In this document: positions 18,026 through 25,458 of the stretch, piece after piece
Layout of the letters: every line of letters starts with the position of its first letter
How positions within the stretch are numbered: the stretch's first letter is position 1
Origin: a virus
IMG/VR virus record: IMGVR_UViG_3300030202_001140
Span: 1,550 to 34,699 of that record
DNA: 33,150 bases
Strand: one strand, 5' to 3'
Translations under genes and position numbers: made by a program
Notes under the pieces: model-generated
Told to the model about the DNA's origin: nothing
The model's database searches: none
The model's input: only the letters and a program-made list of their open reading frames with translations

Positions 18026-19622
18026 CTTTCACCTTACTTAATCTAGTTGTATTTATATTGTACACTGCAGCACCTGCATTACCAGTCAGTCCTGTAAATC
18101 TAGATTTCAGTACTCTAAACCGTATGGTGTTACGGTCTGTAGGATCATCAGCTACTAAGTTTCTAGCAAAACTAATTATATCAAATGATATTTGTTTGAT
18201 AGAACCTGAACCTTTAATGTCATCGATAGAAGCAAACTTACCTTCTTCGAATGATGAAGCTCCTGATTGAGATTTACGTAGGTGAGATATTAATCCAAGC
18301 CATACATTATGTTTCTTTACTATCTTAAGTAAGTCAGACATCATTTTATCTATAGCTTCGTTACCTGATAAACCTTCTGTACCTTCTGATACAGCAATAG
18401 TAATATGATCTAGCACTAGATACTTACATCCCATCAGAGCCATATACTCTATCTTATCAGTAAGACTTGAATCACCTACAGATCCTTGATGATCTAACAA
18501 TACGAGTCTATCATCACCAAACACAGCATCGAATCCGATTCTTAGCTGGTGGTCAGTAAGAGGAGGTGGATCCATTACAGGTCTTTGCAGCTGCATTGAT
18601 ATAAACTTCTCTGCTGTATCACCTACTGATTCTTCGAGAGATATAAGACCTATCTTATCGTCAGTCTTTTCTAGTAAATCAAGTACAATCTCTTTAATTA
18701 CAGTTGATTTACCTGAGCCTGTACCTGAGGTGAACAAAGTAATCTCACCTTGTCTAATACCTTTAACTTTATCGTTAATTCCATCTAAACAATTAGGATA
18801 CGGTATAGATTCGGTAGCTTGCCTTGCTTTAAACTCAGCCCATATATCATCACCTACCATTATACCTGCAGGAGACCATGTCTGTGCATCCCAGATGGCC
18901 TGTAGTATGGCTTGATGCCCGTACTTACGTAGTGATTCACAAGGATCTTTACCTCTAAGAGAGGCTATCTTAACCTTCCCAGCACCGATAATTTTAGCAC
19001 ATGATTCAAGTGATTTCTTACCAGCTTCATCGTTGTCTAGCATAAGTATTACGCTCTCAAATCCATTAACCCAGTCACGTTGATCTAGTAATGCGCGTGT
19101 ACCTGTTGCAGATGGTAATGAAACCACAGGAAATATCTTACCTTTATATTGTTTTGAAAACGCTTCTGCTACAGCCATACAATCTAGCTCGCCTTCAGTT
19201 ATAACGAGTGTTTTACTACCTATAGCTTGTGACTGTCCGAATAGTTCTGTCTTCTTAAAATCTCCATGAGTTCTAAAGTCTTTAGGGAGTATTCTTTCTT
19301 TATAAGCTACTACAGCTCCGTTCTTAGTATAAGGGTAGAAATGTGAAGCGGGTTTACCATTACAATCCACAGACATCTTTACATTAAAGTAGTCTACAAC
19401 TTCTTTTGATATACCTCTAGAAGATATAGGATAGCTTTTGTAACTATCTATATTCTCTATAAACGTAAACCCTGAATCATTATCTTCCTCTATTATATCC
19501 TTCATATTACCTTCTTTCTTTTTAGTTGAGTATTGGCATGAGAAGCAATAAGCTCCGTCATCATATATAGTGTACGCGTCCGATGAGTTGCAGTGCGGAC
19601 ATGCTGTTTGTACATAAGCCAT
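17994..19622 (-). CDS. T7 gp4-like bifunctional primase-helicase
   Basis: 542 residues (T7 gp4: 566). The N-terminal zinc ribbon has C8-P-H-C11 and C26-F-S-C29. The Toprim primase core has LVITEGELDCMAVAEAF and VILMLDNDEAGKKS. The helicase half has the Walker A loop FTSGTGSGKSTVIKE and the Walker B strand YLVLDHI, followed by the LISHLRKS and DDIKGSGSIKQ blocks typical of DnaB/Twinkle-type ring helicases. It unwinds the fork and primes lagging-strand synthesis for the phage DNA polymerase. It follows the small basic gene without a gap. Confidence 0.95.
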   Translation of the reverse strand: MAYVQTACPHCNSSDAYTIYDDGAYCFSCQYSTKKKEGNMKDIIEEDNDSGFTFIENIDSYKSYPISSRGISKEVVDYFNVKMSVDCNGKPASHFYPYTKNGAVVAYKERILPKDFRTHGDFKKTELFGQSQAIGSKTLVITEGELDCMAVAEAFSKQYKGKIFPVVSLPSATGTRALLDQRDWVNGFESVILMLDNDEAGKKSLESCAKIIGAGKVKIASLRGKDPCESLRKYGHQAILQAIWDAQTWSPAGIMVGDDIWAEFKARQATESIPYPNCLDGINDKVKGIRQGEITLFTSGTGSGKSTVIKEIVLDLLEKTDDKIGLISLEESVGDTAEKFISMQLQRPVMDPPPLTDHQLRIGFDAVFGDDRLVLLDHQGSVGDSSLTDKIEYMALMGCKYLVLDHITIAVSEGTEGLSGNEAIDKMMSDLLKIVKKHNVWLGLISHLRKSQSGASSFEEGKFASIDDIKGSGSIKQISFDIISFARNLVADDPTDRNTIRFRVLKSRFTGLTGNAGAAVYNINTTRLSKVKDEFEFQTGAL

Positions 19623-19811
19623 TTAATTCCATCTTTCTTCTCTGTGTAATCTTCTTACTCGTCTTTCTTTAGACGCTTTAAGTTTATTACTAATCCTCTT
19701 TTGTTTCTTTGATTTAATATTATTATATTCTTCAAGCTCCGTTATGGGAGGTAACTCTAATCCTGAGAAACTCTTCTCCCTTGCTAACGATTTCTTTGTG
19801 TAGTTCGACAT
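19623..19811 (-). CDS. Small very basic protein between RusA and primase
   Basis: 62 residues from the ATG at 19811, chosen because AAGG lies 8 bases upstream; in-frame ATGs at 19829 and 19841 lack a site. The C-terminal half is a Lys/Arg helix (KSKKQKRISNKLKASKERR), so it may bind nucleic acid. It overlaps the C-terminus of the RusA-like gene by 80 bases in another frame and ends exactly where the primase-helicase gene begins. No family is recognised. It sits where some T7-like phages keep small replication accessory genes. Confidence 0.55.
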   Translation of the reverse strand: MSNYTKKSLAREKSFSGLELPPITELEEYNNIKSKKQKRISNKLKASKERRVRRLHREERWN

Positions 19812-20094
19812 AGTATACCTTGTTATCATTAAACTGTTCAAAGATACCTTGATACGTATCTAAGATAGGTTTTATTACGTTATCAATATCGGCTCCTCTA
19901 TTAGATAAGCCGGCGTTTACAATGAATGAGACCGGATCAGTCTTGAATGGCCAATCCGTTCCCATTAAGTCATCGCGTATCTCATTCTGATACGCAACAT
20001 ATTCAGGACTTTTGAATGTCCTCTTGCCCCTCGCTCCGAACATCTTGTTCGCAGACAGAGGCTTCGTCTTGAATCTGTTGTCTAATGTCGTCAT
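19732..20094 (-). CDS. RusA-like Holliday-junction resolvase
   Basis: 120 residues, the family length. The core NRGADIDNVIKPILDTYQGI carries the conserved D-x-D-N-x-x-K-x-x-x-D pattern of RusA catalytic residues, and FNDNKVYYVELHKEIV plus EEFLRIRV match the following strands. RusA dimers resolve four-way junctions; here it would clear branched replication or packaging intermediates, a job done in T7 by endonuclease I. The start has GGAAGG close upstream and lies inside the exonuclease gene (92-base overlap). Confidence 0.85.
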   Translation of the reverse strand: MTTLDNRFKTKPLSANKMFGARGKRTFKSPEYVAYQNEIRDDLMGTDWPFKTDPVSFIVNAGLSNRGADIDNVIKPILDTYQGIFEQFNDNKVYYVELHKEIVSKGEEFLRIRVTSHNGA

Positions 20095-20791
20095 ATTCCT
20101 TCCATGATTTTAGCATAGTTAATAGCCTTTTAGTTATACCTGGATCACCTGCTTTATGATCTAGCCACGCCTTTTCTACGTGCTTATAGCGATCTCCCAT
20201 AGGTATTCCATTAAGTATCTTAGTAGCTTTAACTTTACCTATACCTTTAATGCCAGGGATGTTATCACTTGTATCACCTATTAAGCATTGTATATGTAAG
20301 TTAAAGTCAGCTGCATCATCATCAACAAAGCTATGTTCTTTCTTGTTAAAGTTATAGTGGTTACCTGGTATTTGAAGCAGGTCTTTATCTATGCCTACTA
20401 TGAAGTAAGGTTTTTCTAGTTCTCTAGCTTCATAAGCCCATATAGCTACTAAGTCATCTGCTTCCATACCGTGAGCTTCAACAGCATCCCATTTAGAAGT
20501 CATATGTGCATGACCATATTTTAAGGCTTCTTTTAGATCTTCATCTAGTTCTTTACGATTAGCCTTATATTCTTTATATAAGTCTTTACGAAAGTTACCT
20601 TGACCTTTGACAGCTACACGAAGATCACCCATCATACAGGTAGCTTCTATTTCTGTCATTAACTTATCAATATTCTTTCGTATATCGTTCTTCTTCTTTG
20701 ACACACACGCAGATCTAAAGTATATAGAGTCTGCGTCGACTAAGACTATAGAGTCAGTCGAAATGTCGTCGTGTTTAGTGGATGTCTGCAT
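20003..20791 (-). CDS. 5'-3' exonuclease (FEN-like, T7 gp6 role)
   Basis: 262 residues. The metal-binding motifs are VLVDADSIYFRS at the N-terminus, AHGMEADDLVAIWA and GIDKDLLQIPG in the middle, and the helix-three-turn-helix CLIGDTSDNIPGIKGIGKVK. The enzyme removes RNA primers and recycles host DNA, next to the polymerase gene as in other T7-like phages. It is shorter than T7 gp6 (300 residues or more). It overlaps the end of the DNA polymerase gene by 17 bases with AAAGGA upstream of its ATG. Confidence 0.92.
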   Translation of the reverse strand: MQTSTKHDDISTDSIVLVDADSIYFRSACVSKKKNDIRKNIDKLMTEIEATCMMGDLRVAVKGQGNFRKDLYKEYKANRKELDEDLKEALKYGHAHMTSKWDAVEAHGMEADDLVAIWAYEARELEKPYFIVGIDKDLLQIPGNHYNFNKKEHSFVDDDAADFNLHIQCLIGDTSDNIPGIKGIGKVKATKILNGIPMGDRYKHVEKAWLDHKAGDPGITKRLLTMLKSWKEYDDIRQQIQDEASVCEQDVRSEGQEDIQKS

Positions 20792-22601
20792 AAGATTTTC
20801 CTTTCATATAATCACCACCGTTCATACAATTAATTCCAAACCATTTAGGTGCTTCAGTAAATGCATCTTGTAATATTTTACCTACCTTATCTGCATCATC
20901 AGGATGCGATGTAAATGCTAGCTCGTCATGATAGAATAGTCGGGGCTTAGCTCTTAATCCTTGCCTATCAACCTCACTCATAGCATAGGAAAGTGCAGCC
21001 TTACAACTTATACCTTCCATAGATTGTAATAAGTAGTTTAAAGTTTGATGTTCAGCTGGGCAGAATATAGGTCTACCATCTACAGCAGGGAAAGACCCTT
21101 CTCCTGTAGCGTGTTTGCTATTATGCCATGCATAACTTAGTTTACGCTTTAGTTCAGCTAGTCCTTTAATAGACTTAGCAAAGTCGTCACGAGCTTGTTT
21201 ACCTTTAGCTGCATTTAGTTTACCAGTTAAGCTTTGACCTAGCTTAGCATCGCCAGCACCAAACAAGTATGCATATAAGAAAGTTTTAGCTTTATTCCTA
21301 TCTGTTCTTAATACATCTGCATTTCGTTGATGCTGATCACCGTATATAACTTCCTTAGTAAACGTTGTATTGTTTACGTAATGGCATAAACCTCTTAGTT
21401 GATTGCCTGATGAGTCAGCACCTACTAAGACTTCTCCTTCGTCCGCTTTGAATACTTCTCGAAGCTCTTTGCCCCAAGCAGCAGATACCGCAGGTAGATT
21501 AACAATAACCTCATGCCTGGCTCGAAATGTCGGTGTACCAATAGTCCACATATTGCCATGCAACCGATTATTACGAACGCACTCAAGCCAAGTACTGAGT
21601 ACAGAACGACGGTTTCGTAATGTATAGTAATCATCTATCATTTCTCCTATTTTACCCATCTTATGTAAAGATGTAGATGTTAACTTAGGACCAGTCGTTA
21701 CCCACTGGAATCCTACTTTCTTCTTTTGATACTCATCTGGAACCCAGCCTTGTGTAATAAGCCAGTCTTTAACTAGATCCATAGATCCTAGTGTAACGTC
21801 CTCTACTCTAAATCTTTGGAATGTTTCTCCAGCTGGCATAAGATGTGTATCAGTAGCCATTACTTCTTTGTTGAAGTATTCACGTAACATTCTTATAGTA
21901 GTTGTAGTATACTCTCCGTTCTTCTTAAACTTAGGAGTTTTAGGTTCTTTATCTATGAATATCTTTCTAGTACCTAGTTGAGGTTCTATTTCGTATTCAA
22001 TCTCGTTCATACGAATAGTCATACGTTTTACAGAGCTTTTAGCTTTCTCTATATCAAAGTTCCAGCCATCTGTTCTGCAACGAGCGTTGAATTTAGCAGC
22101 ATCTAATTCTACTGATAAACCCTTTGCTATCAATGGGTTACGTTCATTAATTAATCTAAATTCTTCTAGTAATTTATCATAAACTTTAGCATTTAGTTCA
22201 ACATCTTGGACACAGTATCTCATCATTTCTTTAGAGTACTCTTCCCAATTATCGAAGTCTATTTTAGAATTATTAATGTGTTCACCCCAGCCCTTTAAAC
22301 CGTGCTTATGAGTACGTTTATATCGCAATGTCATACTCATTATCCATGTATCATGGCATCGCTTTGAGTTTAACTTTGTACCATACAGTTTATCTATTTG
22401 GACGTTGTCGAATCCGATGATGTTGTGCCCGACAAGTAGCGTGGCGTTTTCGAGGAGTCTGACTCCGTCAATGATGTTAGCATACCTGATACTTTCATCT
22501 GCAAATTTGTATATAGTACCCGTTTCAAGGTTCTTAGCGACAAGACAATGTATTTTTGTAGCATCGAGTCCATCCGTTTCTATGTCATAACATAACTTCA
22601 T
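20775..22601 (-). CDS. T7-like family A DNA polymerase with 3'-5' exonuclease
   Basis: 608 residues (T7 gp5: 704). The N-terminal DnaQ-type proofreading domain has YDIETDGL (D6, E8) and VGHNIIGFDNVQ, and later RYCVQDVELNAKVYD. Polymerase motif A is LVGADSSGNQLRGLCHYV (D396), motif B is TDRNKAKTFLYAYLFGAGD, and motif C is LFYHDELAFTSH (D559). It should be the replicative polymerase working with the gp4-like helicase and the gp2.5-like SSB. AAAGGA lies 6 bases before the ATG. Both active sites look intact. Confidence 0.95.
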   Translation of the reverse strand: MKLCYDIETDGLDATKIHCLVAKNLETGTIYKFADESIRYANIIDGVRLLENATLLVGHNIIGFDNVQIDKLYGTKLNSKRCHDTWIMSMTLRYKRTHKHGLKGWGEHINNSKIDFDNWEEYSKEMMRYCVQDVELNAKVYDKLLEEFRLINERNPLIAKGLSVELDAAKFNARCRTDGWNFDIEKAKSSVKRMTIRMNEIEYEIEPQLGTRKIFIDKEPKTPKFKKNGEYTTTTIRMLREYFNKEVMATDTHLMPAGETFQRFRVEDVTLGSMDLVKDWLITQGWVPDEYQKKKVGFQWVTTGPKLTSTSLHKMGKIGEMIDDYYTLRNRRSVLSTWLECVRNNRLHGNMWTIGTPTFRARHEVIVNLPAVSAAWGKELREVFKADEGEVLVGADSSGNQLRGLCHYVNNTTFTKEVIYGDQHQRNADVLRTDRNKAKTFLYAYLFGAGDAKLGQSLTGKLNAAKGKQARDDFAKSIKGLAELKRKLSYAWHNSKHATGEGSFPAVDGRPIFCPAEHQTLNYLLQSMEGISCKAALSYAMSEVDRQGLRAKPRLFYHDELAFTSHPDDADKVGKILQDAFTEAPKWFGINCMNGGDYMKGKSYADIH

Positions 22602-22613
22602 GCTATGTCCTTT

Positions 22614-22769
22614 CTATTTATCTTCTGTTTCTACTTTGTTGCTGCATATAGGACATATTCTTCTTTTGTCTATATACATACGGTTAAATTTCTTTTTACA
22701 CTTTATACAAGTATAAATTCTTTGTGGTTTATCTGTAATAAAATCATACGGCGCTTCTGACATCAGCAT
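22614..22769 (-). CDS. Small zinc-ribbon protein
   Basis: 51 residues from the ATG at 22769, chosen because GGGGAGG lies 5 bases upstream; a second ATG at 22763 is also possible. The longer open frame further upstream is only a shadow of the neighbouring gene. Two CxxC pairs (CIKCKKKF and CPICSNK) frame a basic stretch, the layout of a zinc ribbon. The gene overlaps the end of the 176-residue gene by 26 bases and stops 12 bases before the DNA polymerase start. It could bind DNA or another replication protein; the function is unknown. Confidence 0.7.
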   Translation of the reverse strand: MLMSEAPYDFITDKPQRIYTCIKCKKKFNRMYIDKRRICPICSNKVETEDK

Positions 22770-23274
22770 AGAATCCTCCCCATTTACCTCTTGAGACTTG
22801 TATAAGGTTTGCAAGATCTGTGTAGGATAACTGTCCGACAGGTCTGACTTCCACTGTATCTCCTTCTTGTAAGGGTCTGTCATATTCTTCAACCCACTCC
22901 ATGAAGATATATAAGTCAACGATGTTATGTTGTTTAACAAAGTTAAGCATCTTCGTGTTAGATATGTTGTACCATTTCTTAATAAACTTAACATCAACAT
23001 TGCACCACGCTGTAAAACTTCTAGATTTATCGTCATAACTATCATATAAATTTCTGCGAGTATACTCGTTGGTTGGATCATATACCTGAGCATCGACTCG
23101 CCAATCTTTATGTGGCTGCCACTCTCCATTATCAATCTTGTACCACTCGTATATTTCACAGTCGAGATCCATAAGAAATCTTTTATGATCTCTACCACGT
23201 TTATTATACATAGCTTCTTTCTCAGCTCTATGTTTTAGAAAATCACTTGTTACTTTTATTTGTGTTGTCAACAT
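22744..23274 (-). CDS. Conserved-looking hypothetical protein, 176 residues
   Basis: No recognised family. The sequence is Trp/Tyr/Asp-rich with KWYNISNTKMLNFVKQHNI and a C-terminal GKWGGFYADVR. The start at 23274 has AAAGGA 6 bases upstream, and the gene lies between the DUF1127 gene and the zinc-ribbon gene, overlapping both. The open frame on the same strand in another register over much of this stretch lacks a ribosome site and is taken as a shadow. Position upstream of the DNA polymerase suggests a replication or host-takeover role, but this is only context. Confidence 0.7.
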   Translation of the reverse strand: MLTTQIKVTSDFLKHRAEKEAMYNKRGRDHKRFLMDLDCEIYEWYKIDNGEWQPHKDWRVDAQVYDPTNEYTRRNLYDSYDDKSRSFTAWCNVDVKFIKKWYNISNTKMLNFVKQHNIVDLYIFMEWVEEYDRPLQEGDTVEVRPVGQLSYTDLANLIQVSRGKWGGFYADVRSAV

Positions 23275-23458
23275 CTGTTGTCCTTTCCGATGAATCTCTA
23301 ACTGTTCTATGTACGTCTATTACTGACCTGGCGATACTTTCTATATCACCTCTATGTAACCCAATATCTTGTAGATCTCTATCGCTTAGTCCTGATAAAG
23401 TTTTTATAGTGTTATTAAGATTACGTCTACGTCTTATCATTTCTCTTATGCTAAACAC
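23243..23458 (-). CDS. DUF1127 (YjiS-like) small protein
   Basis: 71 residues. The core LSGLSDRDLQDIGLHRGDIESIAR follows the DUF1127 consensus (LxxLxDxxLxDIGLxRxDI), preceded by the usual Arg-rich stretch (MIRRRRNLNNTIK). DUF1127 proteins are small bacterial proteins, especially numerous in alphaproteobacteria, some linked to RNA binding and phosphate or stress responses. A phage copy is unusual and points to an alphaproteobacterial host. The start is taken as GTG at 23458 because GGGAGG lies 9 bases upstream; the ATG at 23440 is an alternative. The gene overlaps the methyltransferase end by 8 bases. Confidence 0.75.
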   Translation of the reverse strand: MFSIREMIRRRRNLNNTIKTLSGLSDRDLQDIGLHRGDIESIARSVIDVHRTVRDSSERTTDVDNTNKSNK

Positions 23459-24290
23459 TGAGTAAATCCTCCCATTTCTCTGATGATCCGAGTCTATGAG
23501 TGTAGTTCTTCATTTCAGGAAATCGCGTAACTGTAGGTCCTATACTTTGAGGTACACACTTCCATATTACATTACGTGAATGTTCAGGATATAAGGGCGC
23601 AAATATAGTAGCAAGATAGTTTGTGTCATAATATTCTCTAAGGCTATCAAACATTACTTTTGTTGCTTCATCCATATGAGGTTTATAGTCTTTCATTGAA
23701 GCAAATGTACCATAGTGTTCTACAATATGATAACCTCTAGCTTCTAGTAAAGAACCCACAGCTTCATAAGTCATTTCGTTAACATGATTATCTGCATGAC
23801 CTACCTTTTCATCGTAACATGGTGTTGAAAAGTAGCATACACCTGATGGTCCTACAACTTCAGACATCTTATCTATTATAGCTATAGCTTTAAGTGGTTC
23901 AACATGTTCTAATACCTCTAAGCATACACCTACATTAAAGCTTTCATCTTCAAATTCTAGTTCTGTAAAGTCTACATCTTGTATTAACTTAGGTTTAAAG
24001 CTAGTATTGTCAAACATTGACGGCACGTCCATCTTATTCCATTCAATACCTGTGTAGGATCTAGGCGCCATACGACTAGTCATAAGTGTTCTAGCTAGTG
24101 GCATATCTTTACCACAACCTACGTCTATGATGTCAGATGTTCTATATGCAGCACCTTTATTCATATCTTTACAGATCTTAGTCCAACGTAAACAGTGTGC
24201 TATATAGTCTCTATGTAGAAAACCTCTTGCATTTGCTTGCTCTACACTTAAATGAGTACCATCTATTTCTTTTCCTCGGGCATTAGCCAT
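23451..24290 (-). CDS. Class I SAM-dependent methyltransferase
   Basis: 279 residues. Motif I is DIIDVGCGKDMPLAR, the acidic strand-2 end is YTGIEWNKMD, then FNVGVCLEVLEHVEPLKAI (motif IV and helix typical of Methyltransf_11/23 enzymes) and SGVCYFSTPCYD. The substrate is not evident: it lacks the DPPY/NPPY motif of DNA amino-methyltransferases and the PC motif context of cytosine-5 enzymes. Candidates are a small metabolite, a protein or a nucleotide. AAAGGA precedes the ATG. It starts one base after the 59-residue gene ends. Confidence 0.85.
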   Translation of the reverse strand: MANARGKEIDGTHLSVEQANARGFLHRDYIAHCLRWTKICKDMNKGAAYRTSDIIDVGCGKDMPLARTLMTSRMAPRSYTGIEWNKMDVPSMFDNTSFKPKLIQDVDFTELEFEDESFNVGVCLEVLEHVEPLKAIAIIDKMSEVVGPSGVCYFSTPCYDEKVGHADNHVNEMTYEAVGSLLEARGYHIVEHYGTFASMKDYKPHMDEATKVMFDSLREYYDTNYLATIFAPLYPEHSRNVIWKCVPQSIGPTVTRFPEMKNYTHRLGSSEKWEDLLSV

Positions 24291-24291
24291 A

Positions 24292-24471
24292 TTATTTTCC
24301 TTTCTCTTTATATTCTACTACTACACCTGTGTTCCATTTATCTGCTTCCATTTGAGCCATGTATTTGTTATTGAATAACATTGGCTCATCACCAGATAAC
24401 TGATAATCTTTCTTTGGTTTACATACATATTCAAGTCCATCAAATGGTTCAAACATTACTGCGTATTTCAT
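24292..24471 (-). CDS. Hypothetical protein, 59 residues
   Basis: Begins at the ATG at 24471 with GGAAAG about 5 bases upstream and ends one base before the methyltransferase start. The sequence starts MKYAVMFEPFDGLEYVC and ends VVVEYKEKGK, with a compact alpha/beta look, and resembles short phage proteins of unknown role. No motif is assigned. Tight packing and a good ribosome site make it credible. Confidence 0.65.
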   Translation of the reverse strand: MKYAVMFEPFDGLEYVCKPKKDYQLSGDEPMLFNNKYMAQMEADKWNTGVVVEYKEKGK

Positions 24472-24483
24472 TTACTTTCCTTT

Positions 24484-24675
24484 CTATCTAGGTCCTTGTG
24501 AACGCTTCAGTGCTGCTGCTGTAGGAGCACCCTTAGATCCAGGCTTTCTCATCTTTTCACCTGATCCTTTCTTTATTCTTTTACGTTTGGCATGTATATT
24601 ATCCCATAATCCTCTCTTTCCACCCTTAGCTCCTGATTTTTTAGGTCCTGCTTTTCTAGGTCCTGCTTTATCCAT
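24484..24675 (-). CDS. Very basic small protein with LWDNIHAKRKRIKKGSGE core
   Basis: 63 residues, over a third Lys/Arg/Gly. The core LWDNIHAKRKRIKKGSGEKM followed by RKPGSKGAPTAAAL is a pattern I recall from many marine phages, sometimes free-standing and sometimes at the end of a virion protein; its function is not known to me. The strong positive charge suggests nucleic-acid or surface binding. TGGAGA precedes the ATG at 24675, and it lies two bases after the MazG-like gene stop. Confidence 0.65.
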   Translation of the reverse strand: MDKAGPRKAGPKKSGAKGGKRGLWDNIHAKRKRIKKGSGEKMRKPGSKGAPTAAALKRSQGPR

Positions 24676-24677
24676 TG

Positions 24678-25091
24678 TTAATCTCCATTAAATAAATGTT
24701 TTAATCTACCGAAGTTATTTACATGTAACGGTTCTTCCCAATCGTAAGGTTTAACTAAGTCTGGTAAGCCTAGCTTGTTAGGTCTACCTTCTTTAATACC
24801 TACTTCTTTAGATTTATTTGCATGTAGTACTTCGTTCCATGCTTCTTGTGGATCAACTCCTGCAATCTGCATAGTACCAATAGCAATGACGCACAGATCT
24901 ACAAGACCGTCAACAAACTCTTGCTTGTCTTCTTGTAAATATGCATCCATTGTTTCTTGAAATTCTTCTAATAGCATACGCATACGAAGTTTTAGTAGTT
25001 CACTTTGTTTATGGAACGATGCTTCGTTAACCCACTTAGTTACACCAAATTTATTATGCATGTCTGCTATATCATTAGGCCATGAACTCAT
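24678..25091 (-). CDS. MazG-like NTP pyrophosphohydrolase (possible dCTPase)
   Basis: 137 residues. It has the all-alpha NTP-pyrophosphatase signature: LLEEFQETMDA (E42, E43, E46) and, after a spacer, KQEFVDGLVDLCVIAIGTM (E58, D61, D65), then AWNEVLHANKSK and the GRPNKLG end typical of phage MazG-like enzymes. The family hydrolyses (d)NTPs to (d)NMPs. Since it lies three genes downstream of a dCMP hydroxymethylase, dCTP is an attractive substrate (the T4 gp56 dCTPase role), but generic dNTP or ppGpp-related cleavage is possible. Its ATG overlaps the stop of the ArfA-like gene (TAATG at 25093-25089). Confidence 0.85.
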   Translation of the reverse strand: MSSWPNDIADMHNKFGVTKWVNEASFHKQSELLKLRMRMLLEEFQETMDAYLQEDKQEFVDGLVDLCVIAIGTMQIAGVDPQEAWNEVLHANKSKEVGIKEGRPNKLGLPDLVKPYDWEEPLHVNNFGRLKHLFNGD

Positions 25092-25219
25092 TATGAATCC
25101 TTTCTGTAATTCTTTTTATGTTTTCTTTTTCTAAATATCTTTTTAGTTTTGTCAGCAATAACCCTGAGCTTAAACCTAGGGTTATGTAAAGCTTTAGCTA
25201 CAGGGTTTTGCCGTTTCAT
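25091..25219 (-). CDS. ArfA-like small basic protein (possible ribosome-rescue factor)
   Basis: 42 residues. NPVAKALHNPRFKLRVIADK lines up with the central ArfA block of E. coli ([20 protein letters not shown]), followed by a Lys/Arg tail (KIFRKRKHKKNYRK) in place of the KGKGSYMRKGKH segment. ArfA rescues stalled ribosomes by recruiting release factor 2. The Gly-Ser part is not conserved, so the activity is uncertain. The start overlaps the previous stop (ATGA at 25219-25216) and the stop overlaps the MazG-like start, so it is translationally coupled on both sides. Confidence 0.5.
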   Translation of the reverse strand: MKRQNPVAKALHNPRFKLRVIADKTKKIFRKRKHKKNYRKDS

Positions 25220-25434
25220 TTTACTCTTCCGCTTCTGCGGGAGGCTCTTCTATAGTCGGCGCTACGAAGGGACTCGCTGCTTGCAGCATGAATATCACTA
25301 GTAGTACTTGAAATAGTGCCATCATATCTTTCTCCTTTTGTTTTAGGTATTTTATCTACGTGTTTAGACCAGTCGTCTGACGGGTCATCTGTAAGTTCAG
25401 GACCAGGTCCCATATCATCTTTGTTATCACTCAT
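25216..25434 (-). CDS. Small acidic protein, unknown function
   Basis: 72 residues. The N-terminal half is acidic and Pro-rich (DDMGPGPELTDDPSDDWSKH), the C-terminal 36 residues Ser/Arg-rich. TTGGAG lies about 8 bases before the ATG at 25434. The C-terminal half shares its DNA with a 34-residue ORF in another frame that has its own strong ribosome site, so the odd Ser/Arg composition there may be a side effect of dual coding. No family is recognised. Confidence 0.55.
   Translation of the reverse strand: MSDNKDDMGPGPELTDDPSDDWSKHVDKIPKTKGERYDGTISSTTSDIHAASSESLRSADYRRASRRSGRVK
25221..25325 (-). CDS. Nested 34-residue ORF encoding a hydrophobic-N-terminus peptide
   Basis: Starts at the ATG at 25325 (a second ATG follows directly) with AAGGAG 6 bases upstream. 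The peptide is MMALFQVLLVIFMLQAASP followed by a short acidic, Pro-rich tail ending in EAEE. It looks like a signal peptide or single membrane helix with an exported acidic tail. It lies wholly inside the 72-residue gene in another frame and ends one base before the ArfA-like start. No lipobox Cys is present, so it is not a standard Rz1 lipoprotein. Confidence 0.5.
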   Translation of the reverse strand: MMALFQVLLVIFMLQAASPFVAPTIEEPPAEAEE

Positions 25435-25458
25435 GTTTTACTCCAAGTGCCCTCAAAG

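Noticed and set aside
21907-21921. GGAGAGTATACT on the minus strand inside the DNA polymerase gene, like the T7-type promoter family
   Set aside because: It lacks the CTAWAA half and encodes a normal polymerase segment (NGEYTTT), so chance coding similarity is the simpler explanation.
22770-23198. Long minus-strand frame upstream of the zinc-ribbon ORF
   Set aside because: It overlaps the better-supported 176-residue gene in another frame and has no ribosome site; only its last 51 codons, which follow GGGGAGG, look real.
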